DNA of 64,000 nt from Bacterioplanoides sp. SCSIO 12839 (GTDB lineage Bacteria; Pseudomonadota; Gammaproteobacteria; Pseudomonadales; Oceanobacteraceae): NCBI RefSeq assembly GCF_024397975.1, contig NZ_CP073745.1:2258501-2322500 (forward strand). Reading direction: 5' to 3'. Both the position numbers and the translations under genes were made by a program. Shown piece by piece: positions 34,891-47,085 of this stretch; position 1 is the first letter of the stretch, and each line of letters starts with the position of its first letter. The notes beneath the pieces were generated by a model. That model saw only the letters and a list, made by a program, of their open reading frames with translations. It was not told the DNA's origin and ran no database searches.

Positions 34891-36054
34891 TTAGTTCCCC
34901 GCTGCCTTAACCGCTTGTTCTGCAGCGTCAGTCAGACTGGTTGCTGCGATAATATCCAGACCAGATTCAGACAGAACCTGTTTACCCAGATCAGCGTTAG
35001 TACCTTCCAGGCGAACCACCACAGGAACGTTCACACCTACTTCTTTAACGGCACCGATGATGCCTTCTGCGATCATGTCACAACGTACGATACCGCCGAA
35101 GATGTTCACCAGAACACACTTCACTTTTTCATCAGACAAAATCAGTTTGAATGCATGAGCAACACGTTCTTTGGTTGCACCGCCACCCACGTCCAGGAAG
35201 TTAGCCGGGAAACCACCGTGCAATGCAACGATATCCATAGTACCCATTGCCAGGCCAGCACCGTTAACCATACAGCCGATGTTGCCATCCAGCGCTACGT
35301 AGTTCAGGTCCCATTCAGCCGCTTCTGCTTCACGAGCATCTTCCTGAGAAGGATCGTTCATAGCAGCAACTTCTTTCTGGCGGTACAGAGAGTTACCATC
35401 AACACCCAGCTTAGCGTCCAGACAGTGCAGATCACCGTCTTCTTTAATCACCAGAGGGTTGATTTCGATCAGCGCTAAATCTTTATCCTGGAACAATTGT
35501 GCCAGGCCCATGAAGATTTTAGTGAACTGCTTGATCTGATCGCCTTTCAGGCCCAGCTTAAACGCCAGCTCACGGCCCTGATATGGCTGTGCACCGGTTA
35601 ACGGGTCAATTTCGGCTTTCAGAATTTTTTCTGGTGTTTCTTCTGCAACTTTCTCAATTTCCACACCACCTTCAGTCGATGCCATAAAGACAACACGACG
35701 AGTCGCACGGTCAACAACCGCACCCAAGTACAGTTCATCAGCGATATCGGTCAGGCTTTCAACCAGAATACGGCTAACAGGCTGGCCGTTTTCATCTGTC
35801 TGGTACGTTACCAGGTTTTTACCTAACCAGTTTTCTGCAAATTCTTTAATTTCTTCGCGAGAAGAAACCAGCTTAACACCGCCCGCTTTACCGCGACCGC
35901 CGGCATGCACCTGAGCTTTAACAACCCACTTGTCACCGCCAATTTCGTCAGCTGCTGCTACAGCTTCTTCCGCAGTCTTAGCTGCCACACCTTTCGATAC
36001 TGGCAGACCGTACTGCGCAAAAAGCTGTTTACCCTGATATTCGTGAAGGTTCAT
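34891..36054 (-). CDS. sucC: Succinyl-CoA synthetase beta subunit
   Basis: Partner of SucD; binds nucleotide in an ATP-grasp domain. The 387-residue product opens with [12 protein letters not shown] and has the [17 protein letters not shown] nucleotide loop (about residue 46) and the [19 protein letters not shown] segment near residue 293. [15 protein letters not shown] near residue 319 contributes to CoA and phosphate contacts. It follows lpd by about 150 bases with a hairpin in between, and is directly followed by sucD. Confidence 0.97.
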   Translation of the reverse strand: MNLHEYQGKQLFAQYGLPVSKGVAAKTAEEAVAAADEIGGDKWVVKAQVHAGGRGKAGGVKLVSSREEIKEFAENWLGKNLVTYQTDENGQPVSRILVESLTDIADELYLGAVVDRATRRVVFMASTEGGVEIEKVAEETPEKILKAEIDPLTGAQPYQGRELAFKLGLKGDQIKQFTKIFMGLAQLFQDKDLALIEINPLVIKEDGDLHCLDAKLGVDGNSLYRQKEVAAMNDPSQEDAREAEAAEWDLNYVALDGNIGCMVNGAGLAMGTMDIVALHGGFPANFLDVGGGATKERVAHAFKLILSDEKVKCVLVNIFGGIVRCDMIAEGIIGAVKEVGVNVPVVVRLEGTNADLGKQVLSESGLDIIAATSLTDAAEQAVKAAGN

Positions 36055-36169
36055 CGCTTTCGTCCTGTTTCTTGTATTTCACCGGGGATGACCCGGTAGC
36101 CATAGTTAACCCTGAGCCCGATTGTGTCAGTTGTTACTGAAAGTTCAGTATCACAGGGGTATAAAGTAA

Positions 36170-36187
36170 GGCCCGGATCACCGGGCC
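36170..36187. other. GC-rich hairpin in lpd-sucC spacer
   Basis: Perfect GGCCCGG-ATCA-CCGGGCC stem of 7 bp, without a strong T-run on the minus strand. A second small stem TACTGAA/TTCAGTA lies at about 36135-36150. Together they may tune read-through from lpd into sucCD. Confidence 0.5.
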
Positions 36188-36207
36188 CATACTTAATTTT
36201 TAATCGT

Positions 36208-37650
<1,443 letters not shown>

Positions 37651-37676
37651 TTAAAAATTCCTTAAAAACTATCCGA

Positions 37677-38891
37677 TTAAATGTCTAACAGCAGACGAGC
37701 TGGATCTTCCAGTAACTCTTTGATGGTTACCAGGAACTGCACAGCTTCTTTGCCATCGATCATACGGTGATCATAAGACAGCGCCAGATACATCATAGGC
37801 AGGATAACCACTTCACCATCAACCGCCATTGGGCGCTCCTGGATTTTGTGCATACCCATAATAGCGGTTTGTGGTGGGTTCAGAATTGGCGTCGACATCA
37901 GAGAGCCAAAAATACCACCATTAGAAATCGTGAAGGTACCACCCTGCATTTCTTCAATGCCCAGTTTACCGTCACGTGCACGCTTACCGAAATCCGCAAT
38001 AGTACTTTCAATTTCGGCTAATCCCATACCGTCAGTATCACGCAATACAGGAACTACTAAGCCACGATCCGAGGAAACCGCAACACCGATATCCTGATAA
38101 CCATGGTAAACCATGTCATTACCATCAATGGATGCGTTCACTGCCGGGAAGCGTTTCAGTGCTTCAGTAGCCGCCTTAGTGAAGAACGACATAAAGCCCA
38201 GTTTTACACCGTGTGCTTTTTCGAAACGATCTTTGTACTTAGCACGCAGCTCCATGACTGGCTTCATGTTAACTTCGTTGTAAGTCGTTAACATGGCTGC
38301 GTTTTGCTGCGCTTCAACCAGACGGCGTGCAATGGTGGCACGCAGACGCGTCATTGGAACGCGCTTTTCAATGCGCTCGCCCGCTGGCAGGTTCAATGCC
38401 GGAGCAGCCGGAGCCGCTGCTTTTGGTGCCGCTGGCGCCGGAGCTGCTGGTGCCGCCGGAGCAGACTTCAGATGGTTCTGAACGTCTTCTTTCGTAATAC
38501 GACCACCCTTGCCAGTCCCTTTTACATCCGCCAGGTTAATGCCTTTTTCGTCGGCCAGTTTGCGTGCAGCAGGACCAGCAATCGCATCATCACTGGATTC
38601 AGAAGCAGCCGCTTCTTCTGCAGCTGGTGCTGCCGGAGCAGCTTCTGCTACATCACCTTCAACAAATACAGCCAATACTTCATCACTCAGAACCACATCC
38701 CCTTCTTCTTTCAGGATGTTTTTCAGAGAACCATTAGCCGGTGCAACCACCTCTAAAACAACTTTGTCAGTTTCAATATCGACAATCAGCTCATCTCGCT
38801 GGATCGCTTCACCCGGCTGCTTGTGCCAGGTTGCTACTGTGCCGTCGGCAACAGATTCAGGAAAAGTGGGTGCCTTAATTTCGATGCTCAT
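37677..38891 (-). CDS. sucB: 2-Oxoglutarate dehydrogenase E2, dihydrolipoyl succinyltransferase
   Basis: Core of the 2-oxoglutarate dehydrogenase complex, transferring succinyl groups to CoA. A single lipoyl domain (residues 1-78) carries the lipoylated Lys43 in [10 protein letters not shown]. An Ala/Glu-rich linker follows, then the peripheral-subunit-binding domain (about residues 107-142), an Ala-Pro linker (about 144-167) and the catalytic domain, with the active-site motif [10 protein letters not shown] near residue 373. The 404-residue size is normal. It lies 27 bases after sucA on the same strand. Confidence 0.97.
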   Translation of the reverse strand: MSIEIKAPTFPESVADGTVATWHKQPGEAIQRDELIVDIETDKVVLEVVAPANGSLKNILKEEGDVVLSDEVLAVFVEGDVAEAAPAAPAAEEAAASESSDDAIAGPAARKLADEKGINLADVKGTGKGGRITKEDVQNHLKSAPAAPAAPAPAAPKAAAPAAPALNLPAGERIEKRVPMTRLRATIARRLVEAQQNAAMLTTYNEVNMKPVMELRAKYKDRFEKAHGVKLGFMSFFTKAATEALKRFPAVNASIDGNDMVYHGYQDIGVAVSSDRGLVVPVLRDTDGMGLAEIESTIADFGKRARDGKLGIEEMQGGTFTISNGGIFGSLMSTPILNPPQTAIMGMHKIQERPMAVDGEVVILPMMYLALSYDHRMIDGKEAVQFLVTIKELLEDPARLLLDI

Positions 38892-38918
38892 TGATAATTT
38901 TCCTTAGTATTCCTGCGA

Positions 38919-41756
38919 TTAGCCCTGAAGCCCTAAAGCATCACGGATTAATTGTTCTTGTTGCTCCAGGTGGAGCGCCATATAACCAGCAGCGGGTGAA
39001 GCCGAAGCATCACGACCTGCATATTCTAGATGTAATGTGTTTTTAATAGCGGCGACAGCACGACGCATATGATGCTGACTGCTGTACCAAGCGCCCATGT
39101 TCATTGGCTCTTCCTGTACCCAGAACACTTCTTCCATATTAGTGAACTTCTTCAGAACTTCACCCAGGTCGTCAGCCGGGAACGGATACAGCTGTTCGAT
39201 ACGAACAATCGCCACATCATCAATACCTTCGGCACGACGACGCTCTAACAGGTCGTAATAAACCTTGCCCGAACACATGGCGACACGCTTGACCTTTGCC
39301 GGATCCAGTTCATCAATTTCATCCAGAACTGTCTGAAAATGACCATCAGCCAGCTCTTCCAGCGTACTGGTTGCCAGCTTGTGACGTAATAAGCTCTTAG
39401 GCGACATGACTACCAATGGCTTACGCAGTGGGCGAATCACCTGACGACGCAACATGTGATACACCTGCGCCGGTGTAGACGGCACACAGATCTGAACATT
39501 ATGTTCAGCACACAACTGCAGATAACGCTCTAAACGAGCTGAGGAGTGCTCAGGCCCCTGGCCTTCATAACCGTGTGGCAACAGCATGGTCAAACCACAC
39601 AAGCGGCTCCACTTGTGCTCACCAGAAGAAATAAACTGGTCGAATACCACCTGAGCACCGTTAGCGAAGTCACCAAACTGAGCTTCCCAGATAACCAATG
39701 CACCTGGGGTGGTGGTCGCATAGCCGTATTCGAATGCCAGCACTGCTTCTTCCGACAGGGTGGAGTCGTAAAGATCAAACGCTGGCTGATCGTCTTTCAG
39801 GTTGCGCAATGGGGTATAGGCTTCACCATCTTTTTGATTGTGCAGCACCGCGTGGCGGTGAGAGAAGGTACCACGACCAACGTCCTGACCCGTCATACGT
39901 ACCTGGTGGCCTTCATCCAGCAGCGTCGCATACGCCATGGTTTCGGCGAAGCCCCAGTTGATTGGCATCGCACCAGCGGCCATCTTACGACGGTCTTCAA
40001 GGATTTTGCTGACCTGACGTTGCACAGCAAAGCCGTCTGGCACTTCAAGTTGCTTGGTCGCCAGTTCCTGCATTCGCTTCAGATCAAACGAAGTATCCGC
40101 TTTAGCCGTCCATTCGTGACCGATATAAGGAGACCAGTCAACAAACAGCTCTTCATTCGGCTCTTTCACCAGACTTTTGGCAACATGCAAGCCATTATCC
40201 AGTGCATTACGGTATTCTTCTTCCAGATCCTTGGACTGAGCCTGATCCAGTACACCTTCAGCAATCAACTTAGTCGCGTATAAATCACGGGTGGTTTTTT
40301 GCGACTTAATCTTAGAGTACATCAGTGGCTGAGTACCGGATGGTTCATCCGCCTCGTTGTGACCGCGGCGGCGATAACACACCAGGTCAATCACGATGTC
40401 TTTTTTGAACTCATTGCGGTAATCAACCGCCAGCTGAGTCACAAACAAAACCGCTTCCGGATCATCACCGTTCACATGCAGAATCGGTGCTTCAACGATT
40501 TTTGCTACATCGGTGCAATATTCGGTAGAGCGGTTATCGTCACGACGAGAGGTAGTGAAACCCACCTGGTTGTTAATCACAATATGAATCGTGCCGCCGG
40601 TTTTATAAGCACGAGTCTGTGATAACTGGAAGGTTTCCATCACAACGCCCTGACCCGCGAAGGCCGAGTCACCATGAATCAATACCGGAACAACTTTTTC
40701 ACCGGTTTGGTCTTCACGACGATCCTGACGTGCGCGTACAGAACCCTCAACTACCGGAGAAACAATCTCCAGGTGAGATGGGTTAAATGCCAATGCCAAA
40801 TGCACTTCGCCGCCAGAGGTCATCACGTTTGATGAGAAGCCCTGGTGGTATTTCACATCACCGTGAGACTCAAACGTAGTCTTGCCGTCAAATTCGTCGA
40901 ACAGATCGGAGGTTTTTTTACCCAGGGTGTTGATCAGGGTATTCAAACGACCACGGTGCGCCATACCGATAACAATTTCTTTGGCACCGTAGGTTCCGGA
41001 ACGCTGAATCAGTTCATCCATCAGAGGAATTAAGCTTTCACCGCCTTCCAGACCAAAACGCTTCACACCCGGGTAACGAGAACCCAGATATTTTTCCAGA
41101 CCTTCACCCGCAGTCAGGCGTTCCAGCAAATGTAATTTAACTTCGTCACCGAATTTAGGATGTGCACGAACACTCTCAAGACGCTGCTGGAACCAGCGCT
41201 GCTCTGCTGTGTTGACGATATGCATGTACTCTGAGCCTACAGTACCGCAGTAGGTTGATTCCAGAGCATCAATAATTTCTTTCAGAGAGGCTTCTTCCTG
41301 GCCAATAAACAGCGAACCTGTCTGGAAGCTGGTATCCATATCAGCCTGAGAAAGCCCATGAAAATGAAGATCCAGATCGGGAACCTGTTCACGCTCCATC
41401 AACGCCAGAGGATCCAGCTGTGCGTGCTGGTGACCACGACCCCGGTAAGCGTTGATCAGCTGTAATACCTGAACCTGCTTACGGTCAAAATCGGAACTGA
41501 CGCTGGCTTGCGATGCCGGACGTGAACGACCCTGATTTTTGGAGATTAGAAGAAATTGTTCCCGAATGGGCTTGTGAGGAGTGTCGACGGAAGTATTCTC
41601 GTCAACGCGTGGAAGTTGATCAAAATAACTGCGCCATTCTTCTGGCACTTCATTAGGATCGCGGAGATAGGTTTCGAAGAGCTCTTCCACGTAAGCAACG
41701 TTGCCACCTGCCAGTTGCGAGGTGCTCCAAAGTTGCTCCATTGTCTGCTCGTGCAT
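38919..41756 (-). CDS. sucA: 2-Oxoglutarate dehydrogenase E1
   Basis: The thiamine-diphosphate-dependent E1 component that decarboxylates 2-oxoglutarate. The 945-residue product opens with a short helical E2-binding segment (MEQLWSTSQLAGGNVAYVEELF) and contains the family motifs GMAHRGRLNTL, FNPSHLEIVSPVVEGSVRARQD, the TDP Gly-Asp-Ala region (HGDSAFAGQGVVMET) and VRMTGQDVGRGTFSHRHAVLH. AGGGTGG precedes the ATG. It heads the sucAB-lpd-sucCD block. An AT-rich inverted repeat GTTTTAA-C-TTAAAAC lies at about 41773-41787 in its leader. Confidence 0.97.
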   Translation of the reverse strand: MHEQTMEQLWSTSQLAGGNVAYVEELFETYLRDPNEVPEEWRSYFDQLPRVDENTSVDTPHKPIREQFLLISKNQGRSRPASQASVSSDFDRKQVQVLQLINAYRGRGHQHAQLDPLALMEREQVPDLDLHFHGLSQADMDTSFQTGSLFIGQEEASLKEIIDALESTYCGTVGSEYMHIVNTAEQRWFQQRLESVRAHPKFGDEVKLHLLERLTAGEGLEKYLGSRYPGVKRFGLEGGESLIPLMDELIQRSGTYGAKEIVIGMAHRGRLNTLINTLGKKTSDLFDEFDGKTTFESHGDVKYHQGFSSNVMTSGGEVHLALAFNPSHLEIVSPVVEGSVRARQDRREDQTGEKVVPVLIHGDSAFAGQGVVMETFQLSQTRAYKTGGTIHIVINNQVGFTTSRRDDNRSTEYCTDVAKIVEAPILHVNGDDPEAVLFVTQLAVDYRNEFKKDIVIDLVCYRRRGHNEADEPSGTQPLMYSKIKSQKTTRDLYATKLIAEGVLDQAQSKDLEEEYRNALDNGLHVAKSLVKEPNEELFVDWSPYIGHEWTAKADTSFDLKRMQELATKQLEVPDGFAVQRQVSKILEDRRKMAAGAMPINWGFAETMAYATLLDEGHQVRMTGQDVGRGTFSHRHAVLHNQKDGEAYTPLRNLKDDQPAFDLYDSTLSEEAVLAFEYGYATTTPGALVIWEAQFGDFANGAQVVFDQFISSGEHKWSRLCGLTMLLPHGYEGQGPEHSSARLERYLQLCAEHNVQICVPSTPAQVYHMLRRQVIRPLRKPLVVMSPKSLLRHKLATSTLEELADGHFQTVLDEIDELDPAKVKRVAMCSGKVYYDLLERRRAEGIDDVAIVRIEQLYPFPADDLGEVLKKFTNMEEVFWVQEEPMNMGAWYSSQHHMRRAVAAIKNTLHLEYAGRDASASPAAGYMALHLEQQEQLIRDALGLQG

Positions 41757-41925
41757 GTTGTACGACCACCCTGTTTTAACTTAAAACGAGGGATTCACCT
41801 GCAGAAAGCACGTACCGACTCATTACGCTTGAAAACGATATGCGAAAGGACCAACCGGATAGGTTGTAATGCCTCTGAGTTGAACCGGGGATGCCCCGTT
41901 CCCTCAACTAAAAACCAGCTTAGTT
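41757..41925. other. sucA upstream region with inverted repeats
   Basis: Contains a perfect 7-bp inverted repeat near 41773-41787, CCAACC/GGTTG near 41850, and a hairpin-like GAACCGGGGAT/GCCCCGTTC near 41882-41901. No clear sigma-70 hexamer pair stands out. These are candidate operators or processing signals. Confidence 0.35.
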
Positions 41926-41954
41926 AAAAATAGCGCTTTGTGGGCGCTATTTTT
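41926..41954 (-). terminator. Terminator after sdhB
   Basis: Perfect 11-bp stem AAAAATAGCGC/GCGCTATTTTT with a 7-base loop; the minus strand gives a T-run. It separates the sdh block from the suc block. Confidence 0.85.
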
Positions 41955-42032
41955 GAAAAAATGTTAACGTAAGTGGACTGTGTGTCCAGTCCAACTTACG
42001 TCTAATACCACATGGTCGGTCTGTGGTAGCCC

Positions 42033-42743
42033 TTACAACTGCTGACTTAACAGCATGTCGCGGATATGACCAATAGCCCGGGTCGGGTTCAGACCTTTCG
42101 GGCATACATTGACACAATTCATGATTCCACGGCAACGGAAAACGCTGAATGGATCACTCAAAGCTGCCAATCTTTCGTCAGTTTTGGTGTCGCGGCTGTC
42201 CGCCAGGAAGCGGTAAGCCTGTAACAGGCCAGAAGGACCAACGAACTTGTCCGGATTCCACCAGAAAGAAGGACACGCAGTTGAACAACATGCACACAGA
42301 ATACACTCGTACAGGCCGTCCAGCTTTTCACGCTCTTCCGGTGACTGCAGACGCTCAATAGCCGGAGCCGGCTTATCGTTCTGCAGGAATGGTTGAATCT
42401 TCTCGAACTGCTGATAGAACATGCTCATGTCGATCACCAGGTCACGAATAACCGGCAGACCAGGCAGAGGACGCAATACCAACTTGTCCATCTTACCTTT
42501 CGTAGCTTCCGAGATTGGCGTGATACATGCGAGGCCGTTTTTGCCATTGATGTTCATACCATCGGAACCACACACACCCTCACGACAAGAGCGACGGTAA
42601 GCAACCGTTGGGTCCTGTTCTTTAACCAGAGCCAATACATCGAGAATCATCAGATCCTTGTTACCAGGAATTGCGATGTCGTAATCCTGCATGTATGGCG
42701 CTTCATCTTTTTCAGGATTGTAGCGATAAATACTAACTAACAC
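42033..42743 (-). CDS. sdhB: Succinate dehydrogenase iron-sulfur subunit
   Basis: Carries electrons from the flavin to quinone in respiratory complex II. The 236-residue product has the [2Fe-2S] motif CREGVCGSDGMNINGKNGLAC (from about residue 59), the [4Fe-4S] motif CILCACCSTACPSFWW (about residue 148) and the [3Fe-4S]/4Fe-type region CRGIMNCVNVCPKGLNP near residue 205. The start is a GTG with GGGAG upstream. It follows sdhA and ends the sdh block, with a terminator about 80 bases after its stop. Confidence 0.97.
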   Translation of the reverse strand: MLVSIYRYNPEKDEAPYMQDYDIAIPGNKDLMILDVLALVKEQDPTVAYRRSCREGVCGSDGMNINGKNGLACITPISEATKGKMDKLVLRPLPGLPVIRDLVIDMSMFYQQFEKIQPFLQNDKPAPAIERLQSPEEREKLDGLYECILCACCSTACPSFWWNPDKFVGPSGLLQAYRFLADSRDTKTDERLAALSDPFSVFRCRGIMNCVNVCPKGLNPTRAIGHIRDMLLSQQL

Positions 42744-42756
42744 GGTTTACTCCCTA

Positions 42757-44529
42757 TTAATAAGTACGGACTTTTGGCGGGAACGCTGGAACTGTCTTCG
42801 GAGCGAAGTTCACATCACGCTTGCCAATTGTCTTGGTTTCAGGGAAATACAGAGAGTGGCACAGCCAGTTCTCATCATCACGTTCAGTGAAGTCATTACG
42901 AGCATGAGCACCACGTGATTCTTTACGCTCAATCGCAGCAACAGCGGTTGCGTAAGCGGTTTCAAACAGGTTATCCAGCTCCAGAGCTTCGATGCGAGCC
43001 GTGTTAAACGGACCACTCTTATCATCCAGAACCGTGTTCTTAACGCGCTTACCGATTTCGTTAAGCATCGCCAGACCTTTTTCCATGCTGTCGCCTTCAC
43101 GGAATACACCGAAGTACAGCTGCATGGTTTTTTGCAGATCAGCACGAACTTCCGCAACTTTCTCACCAGTTGATGCGTTATTCAGGCGATCCAGACGTGC
43201 CATTGCACGCTCAATGTCTTCATCCGTTGGGTCAACAAAGTCGAAGCCTTCATCAAAGCTCTTCTCAACCTGCAGACCAACCGCACGACCAAATACCACC
43301 AGGTCAAGCAGCGAGTTACCACCCAGACGGTTAGCACCGTGAACCGATACACAAGCAATCTCACCCGCTGCATACAGGCCTTCAACCACAACATCGTTGC
43401 CGTTTTCGTCTTGCGTCAGCGCCTGACCACCAATATTGGTTGGTACACCACCCATCATGTAGTGACAGGTTGGAACAACCGGGATTGGCACCTTAACTGG
43501 ATCCGCGTGAGCGAATGTACGGGATAATTCCAGAATACCCGGCAGCTTAGCGTTCAGGGTTTCTTCACCCAAGTGATCCAGCTTCAGGAATACGTGATCG
43601 CCGTCTTCACCACAACCACGGCCTTCCAGAATTTCCAGAACCATAGAACGGGCAACAACGTCACGACCGGCTAAGTCTTTGGCGTTTGGCGCATAACGCT
43701 CCATGAAGCGTTCGCCGTCTTTGTTGATCAGGTAACCACCTTCACCACGACAACCTTCGGTTACCAGTACACCTGCACCCGCAATACCCGTTGGGTGGAA
43801 CTGCCACATTTCCATGTCCTGCATAGGAACACCGGCACGCAGCGCCATGCCAACACCGTCACCAGTGTTAATCAGAGCATTGGTAGTCGACTGATAAATA
43901 CGGCCCGCACCACCCGTTGCCAGAACGGTAGCCTTGGCTTTGATGTAAACGGTTTCGCCAGATTCGATATCAATGGCGATAACACCAGCCACCTGACCTT
44001 TTGCGTTTTTCACCAGGTCTACGGCATACCACTCATTCAGGAAGGTAGTACCGCCTTTCAGGTTGCCTTGATACAGAGCGTGCAACAGCGCGTGACCGGT
44101 ACGGTCAGCCGCAGCACAAGTACGGGCAGCCTGAGTTGGATTATCAGGACCTTTAGACTGGCCACCGAAAGGACGCTGATAGATACGGCCATTCTCAAAA
44201 CGAGAGAAAGGCAGACCCATGTGTTCCAGTTCGAATACCGCCTGAGGGCCTACAGAACACATGTATTCGATCGCGTCCTGGTCACCGATGTAGTCGGAAC
44301 CTTTGACGGTATCGTACATGTGCCAGCGCCAATCATCGTTTGGATCAGCAGAAGCGATTGCACAGGTAATACCACCCTGCGCGGATACAGTATGAGAACG
44401 GGTTGGGAAAACTTTGGTTACACACGCAGTTTTAATACCCGCTTCAGTTAATTGCAGTGCAGCACGCATGCCTGCACCACCACCACCAATTACGATGGCA
44501 TCGAAAGACATGGTTTTAATTTTAGACAT
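42757..44529 (-). CDS. sdhA: Succinate dehydrogenase flavoprotein subunit
   Basis: Catalytic subunit of complex II, oxidising succinate to fumarate with covalent FAD. The 590-residue product has the FAD motif [15 protein letters not shown], the flavinylation site [11 protein letters not shown] (His about residue 48) and the active-site regions [21 protein letters not shown] and [21 protein letters not shown]. The C-terminal [16 protein letters not shown] segment is typical. It lies three bases after sdhD and 13 before sdhB. Confidence 0.97.
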   Translation of the reverse strand: MSKIKTMSFDAIVIGGGGAGMRAALQLTEAGIKTACVTKVFPTRSHTVSAQGGITCAIASADPNDDWRWHMYDTVKGSDYIGDQDAIEYMCSVGPQAVFELEHMGLPFSRFENGRIYQRPFGGQSKGPDNPTQAARTCAAADRTGHALLHALYQGNLKGGTTFLNEWYAVDLVKNAKGQVAGVIAIDIESGETVYIKAKATVLATGGAGRIYQSTTNALINTGDGVGMALRAGVPMQDMEMWQFHPTGIAGAGVLVTEGCRGEGGYLINKDGERFMERYAPNAKDLAGRDVVARSMVLEILEGRGCGEDGDHVFLKLDHLGEETLNAKLPGILELSRTFAHADPVKVPIPVVPTCHYMMGGVPTNIGGQALTQDENGNDVVVEGLYAAGEIACVSVHGANRLGGNSLLDLVVFGRAVGLQVEKSFDEGFDFVDPTDEDIERAMARLDRLNNASTGEKVAEVRADLQKTMQLYFGVFREGDSMEKGLAMLNEIGKRVKNTVLDDKSGPFNTARIEALELDNLFETAYATAVAAIERKESRGAHARNDFTERDDENWLCHSLYFPETKTIGKRDVNFAPKTVPAFPPKVRTY

Positions 44530-44532
44530 GAC

Positions 44533-44880
44533 TTACACACCCCACAGAATGTCGATACCCCAAACCAGGTATACAAACAACGCGCCTGCACACACCAGTT
44601 GGAAAGCAAAACGAATACCGGCTGCTTTCAGGTAATCCGTTGAAATGGTCCACATACCTACCCAGGCGTGCGCGCACAAAGAAATCAGCGCCGCCATGGA
44701 AAATACTTTCATCCAGGTTTGTGCAAACAGACCCTGCCATTGAGCAAACTGCAAATCAGGGGAAGCAATCAGAAAGCCCAGTAAAAACAGAGTGTAAAGG
44801 GCAAGGATGACGGCAGATAAACGCTGCACCACCCAATCGTACAGGCCGCTACGGCCTAAGTTAGTGACACTTGCTACCAT
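44533..44880 (-). CDS. sdhD: Succinate dehydrogenase membrane anchor SdhD
   Basis: Second membrane subunit of complex II, with three helices (about residues 20-42, 56-78, 90-112) and the quinone/heme region around RLSAVILALYTLFL and HAWVGMWTISTDY. The start is taken at the ATG at 44880, which overlaps the sdhC stop; an upstream ATG at 44886 is in frame. The 115-residue length is normal. Order sdhC-sdhD-sdhA-sdhB is conserved. Confidence 0.92.
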   Translation of the reverse strand: MVASVTNLGRSGLYDWVVQRLSAVILALYTLFLLGFLIASPDLQFAQWQGLFAQTWMKVFSMAALISLCAHAWVGMWTISTDYLKAAGIRFAFQLVCAGALFVYLVWGIDILWGV

Positions 44881-45248
44881 ACCCAAACTCCCGCAAGAAC
44901 GATTACGATCACGCCAGCTACCAGAGTTATCATGGCACCAGTACGACCGCCTTCTTTGGTTTCACCAATTCCCATATCCATCAACAGGTGTTTAATACCC
45001 GCTACAAAGTGGTAGCCCAGTGCAGACAAAATGCCCCAGGTGATGAACTTAACCAGACCATTATCAAACGCAGCAGTGAAAGCAGCGAAGCTTTCAGCAG
45101 ATTCCAGAGATGCGTCCAGAGCACACAGCATAAATGCCACAGCAACGAACAGAATCACACCTGAAATACGGTGCAGGATGGAGGCCTTGGCAGGAAGTGG
45201 GAGCTCCATAGTAGTCAGATCTAGATTTATAGGTCTATTGCTATTCAC
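44874..45248 (-). CDS. sdhC: Succinate dehydrogenase cytochrome b556 subunit SdhC
   Basis: First membrane subunit of complex II. The 124-residue product has the family opening NSNRPINLDLTTMELPLPAKASILHR and the heme-ligand region SALGYHFVAGIKHLLMDMG (about residue 78), with three membrane helices. The start is GTG with GAAGAG close upstream; the sdh promoter lies about 140 bases upstream. It overlaps sdhD by a few bases and begins the sdh block. Confidence 0.94.
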   Translation of the reverse strand: MNSNRPINLDLTTMELPLPAKASILHRISGVILFVAVAFMLCALDASLESAESFAAFTAAFDNGLVKFITWGILSALGYHFVAGIKHLLMDMGIGETKEGGRTGAMITLVAGVIVIVLAGVWVW

Positions 45249-45389
45249 GGCTCTTCTACACTCTCATTTCGGTTTCATTAGGGAGCAGACTCTCACACAC
45301 ATTGGTGGAGAAAACCCCGGCTAAAACACAGGCTTATGAAAACAACCATCTTCATGTACAGGTATTGTACAAGTTTCTGGTTGCGACAA

Positions 45390-45418
45390 ATTATAGTCAC
45401 CCGCCGATTGATTTACAA
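45390..45418 (-). promoter_or_regulatory. sdhC promoter
   Basis: Minus strand TTGTAA, 17 bases, TATAAT; predicted start near 45383, giving a leader of about 135 bases. Confidence 0.72.
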
Positions 45419-45527
45419 ACCCTGACGACTCCGGATATCAAATCCACTTGACCATGGTAGTAATACTTATCGAGGGGCTGGCAACTATACTAGACCCTGC
45501 TGAGAGTAACACCCGACCGCTAGGTAA

Positions 45528-45555
45528 TTGACAAACGAAGTTCAGAACCTATAGT
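45528..45555 (+). promoter_or_regulatory. gltA promoter
   Basis: TTGACA, 16 bases, TATAGT; predicted start near 45562, about 60 bases before the gltA ATG. Confidence 0.75.
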
Positions 45556-45621
45556 TGTGCCCTTTATTTTGAGGTCACGCCTTATTTATAAGGTTTAAAT
45601 TCGAACAACCAGGAGGCCAGT

Positions 45622-46902
45622 ATGGCTGACAAAAAAGCAACATTGAAAGTTGATGGCGTTGAGGAAACTCTGGAGCTGCCGGTATATGAAGGCACTTTAG
45701 GTCCTGACGTAGTTGACGTCCGTAGTTTGACCGGCAAAGGCCTGTTCACCTATGACCCTGGCTTCGTATCCACCGCTGCCACTGAATCTAAAATCACCTT
45801 TATTGATGGTGGCAAAGGCGTTTTACTGCACCGCGGATATCCGATTGATCAATTAGCAGAGAAGTCCGATTACCTGGAAACCTGCTACCTGTTACTGCAT
45901 GGCGAACTGCCAACCGCTGAGCAAAAAGAAACTTTTGTCAGCACCATTAAGAACCACACCATGGTTCACGAACAACTGAGCCACTTCTTCAATGGCTTCC
46001 GCCGTGACGCTCACCCAATGGCCATCATGTGTGGTGTTGTGGGTGCTTTATCTGCGTTCTATCACGACTCAACCGATATCTCTAATGAGTCGCACCGCAT
46101 GATTTCTGCGCATCGTTTAATTGCGAAAATGCCAACATTGGCAGCTATGGTTTACAAATACTCCATCGGCCAGCCTTTCATGTTCCCGCGCAACGATCTG
46201 AGCTACTCCGAAAACTTCCTACACATGATGTTTAACACGCCATGTGAAGAAAAAGAGATCAGCCCGGTACTGGCAAAAGCCATGGACCGCATCTTCCTGC
46301 TGCACGCTGACCACGAGCAAAACGCTTCTACGTCGACTGTACGCCTGGCTGGTTCAACCGGTGCTAACCCATTCGCTTGTATCGCTTCTGGTATTGCCGC
46401 ACTGTGGGGACCTGCTCACGGTGGTGCTAACGAAGCCGTACTGAACATGCTGAATGAAATTGGTGATGAGTCCAACATCGACCAATTCATCGAAAAAGCG
46501 AAAGACAAGAACGATCCGTTCCGCCTGATGGGCTTTGGTCACCGTGTTTACAAAAACTTCGACCCTCGCGCCAAGGTTATGAAACAAACCTGCGACGAAG
46601 TTCTGGCTGAGCTGGGCATGGAAAACGATCCTCTGCTGAAGATCGCCATGAAGCTTGAGAAAATTGCTACCGAAGACGAATACTTCGTTAAACGTGGTCT
46701 GTACCCGAATGTAGATTTCTACTCCGGTATCATCCTGAAAGCGATTGGTATCCCAACTGAGATGTTCACCGTGATTTTCGCGACTGGCCGTACTCCAGGC
46801 TGGATCGCTCACTGGAACGAGATGATCAGCAGCGACTACCGTATCGGTCGTCCGCGTCAGCTGTACACTGGCCACCAGAAGCGTGACTACCCTGCAAAGT
46901 AA
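45622..46902 (+). CDS. gltA: Citrate synthase, type II
   Basis: Condenses oxaloacetate and acetyl-CoA to citrate, the entry step of the TCA cycle. The 426-residue product is the Gram-negative hexameric type: the N-terminal extension [20 protein letters not shown] precedes the core, [21 protein letters not shown] (catalytic His) and [15 protein letters not shown] (second His) are intact, and the C-terminal [10 protein letters not shown] segment is standard. CAGGAGG precedes the ATG. It is divergent from sdhC and closed by its own terminator. Confidence 0.97.
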   Translation: MADKKATLKVDGVEETLELPVYEGTLGPDVVDVRSLTGKGLFTYDPGFVSTAATESKITFIDGGKGVLLHRGYPIDQLAEKSDYLETCYLLLHGELPTAEQKETFVSTIKNHTMVHEQLSHFFNGFRRDAHPMAIMCGVVGALSAFYHDSTDISNESHRMISAHRLIAKMPTLAAMVYKYSIGQPFMFPRNDLSYSENFLHMMFNTPCEEKEISPVLAKAMDRIFLLHADHEQNASTSTVRLAGSTGANPFACIASGIAALWGPAHGGANEAVLNMLNEIGDESNIDQFIEKAKDKNDPFRLMGFGHRVYKNFDPRAKVMKQTCDEVLAELGMENDPLLKIAMKLEKIATEDEYFVKRGLYPNVDFYSGIILKAIGIPTEMFTVIFATGRTPGWIAHWNEMISSDYRIGRPRQLYTGHQKRDYPAK

Positions 46903-46962
46903 AATCTGCAAAGTAAAAGCCATCTGCCTGAAACGTCATAACGAATCAGGCTAGATACTTTA

Positions 46963-47001
46963 AAAAAACCGCTACTGTTCGTAAACAGCAGCGGTTTTTT
47001 T
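46963..47001 (+). terminator. gltA terminator
   Basis: Long stem: AAAAACCGCT with AGCGGTTTTT plus an inner CTGTT/AACAG stem, then a T-run. About 60 bases past the gltA stop. Confidence 0.9.
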
Positions 47002-47085
47002 ATACCTGCAAAAAATAAGGTAATTACCGTTGTTATGCGACAAGACTCAACTATCCTTTAGTCAGTAAAAACTGATGGAATGATT

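Larger units (their letters stand above)
45249..45621. other. Divergent control region between sdhC and gltA
   Basis: 373 bases without a gene. It holds a promoter for each direction and a palindromic pair TGTACA-GGTAT-TGTACA near 45355-45371, close to the start of the sdh transcript. The last could bind a regulator of the TCA genes; this is inference. Confidence 0.6.
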
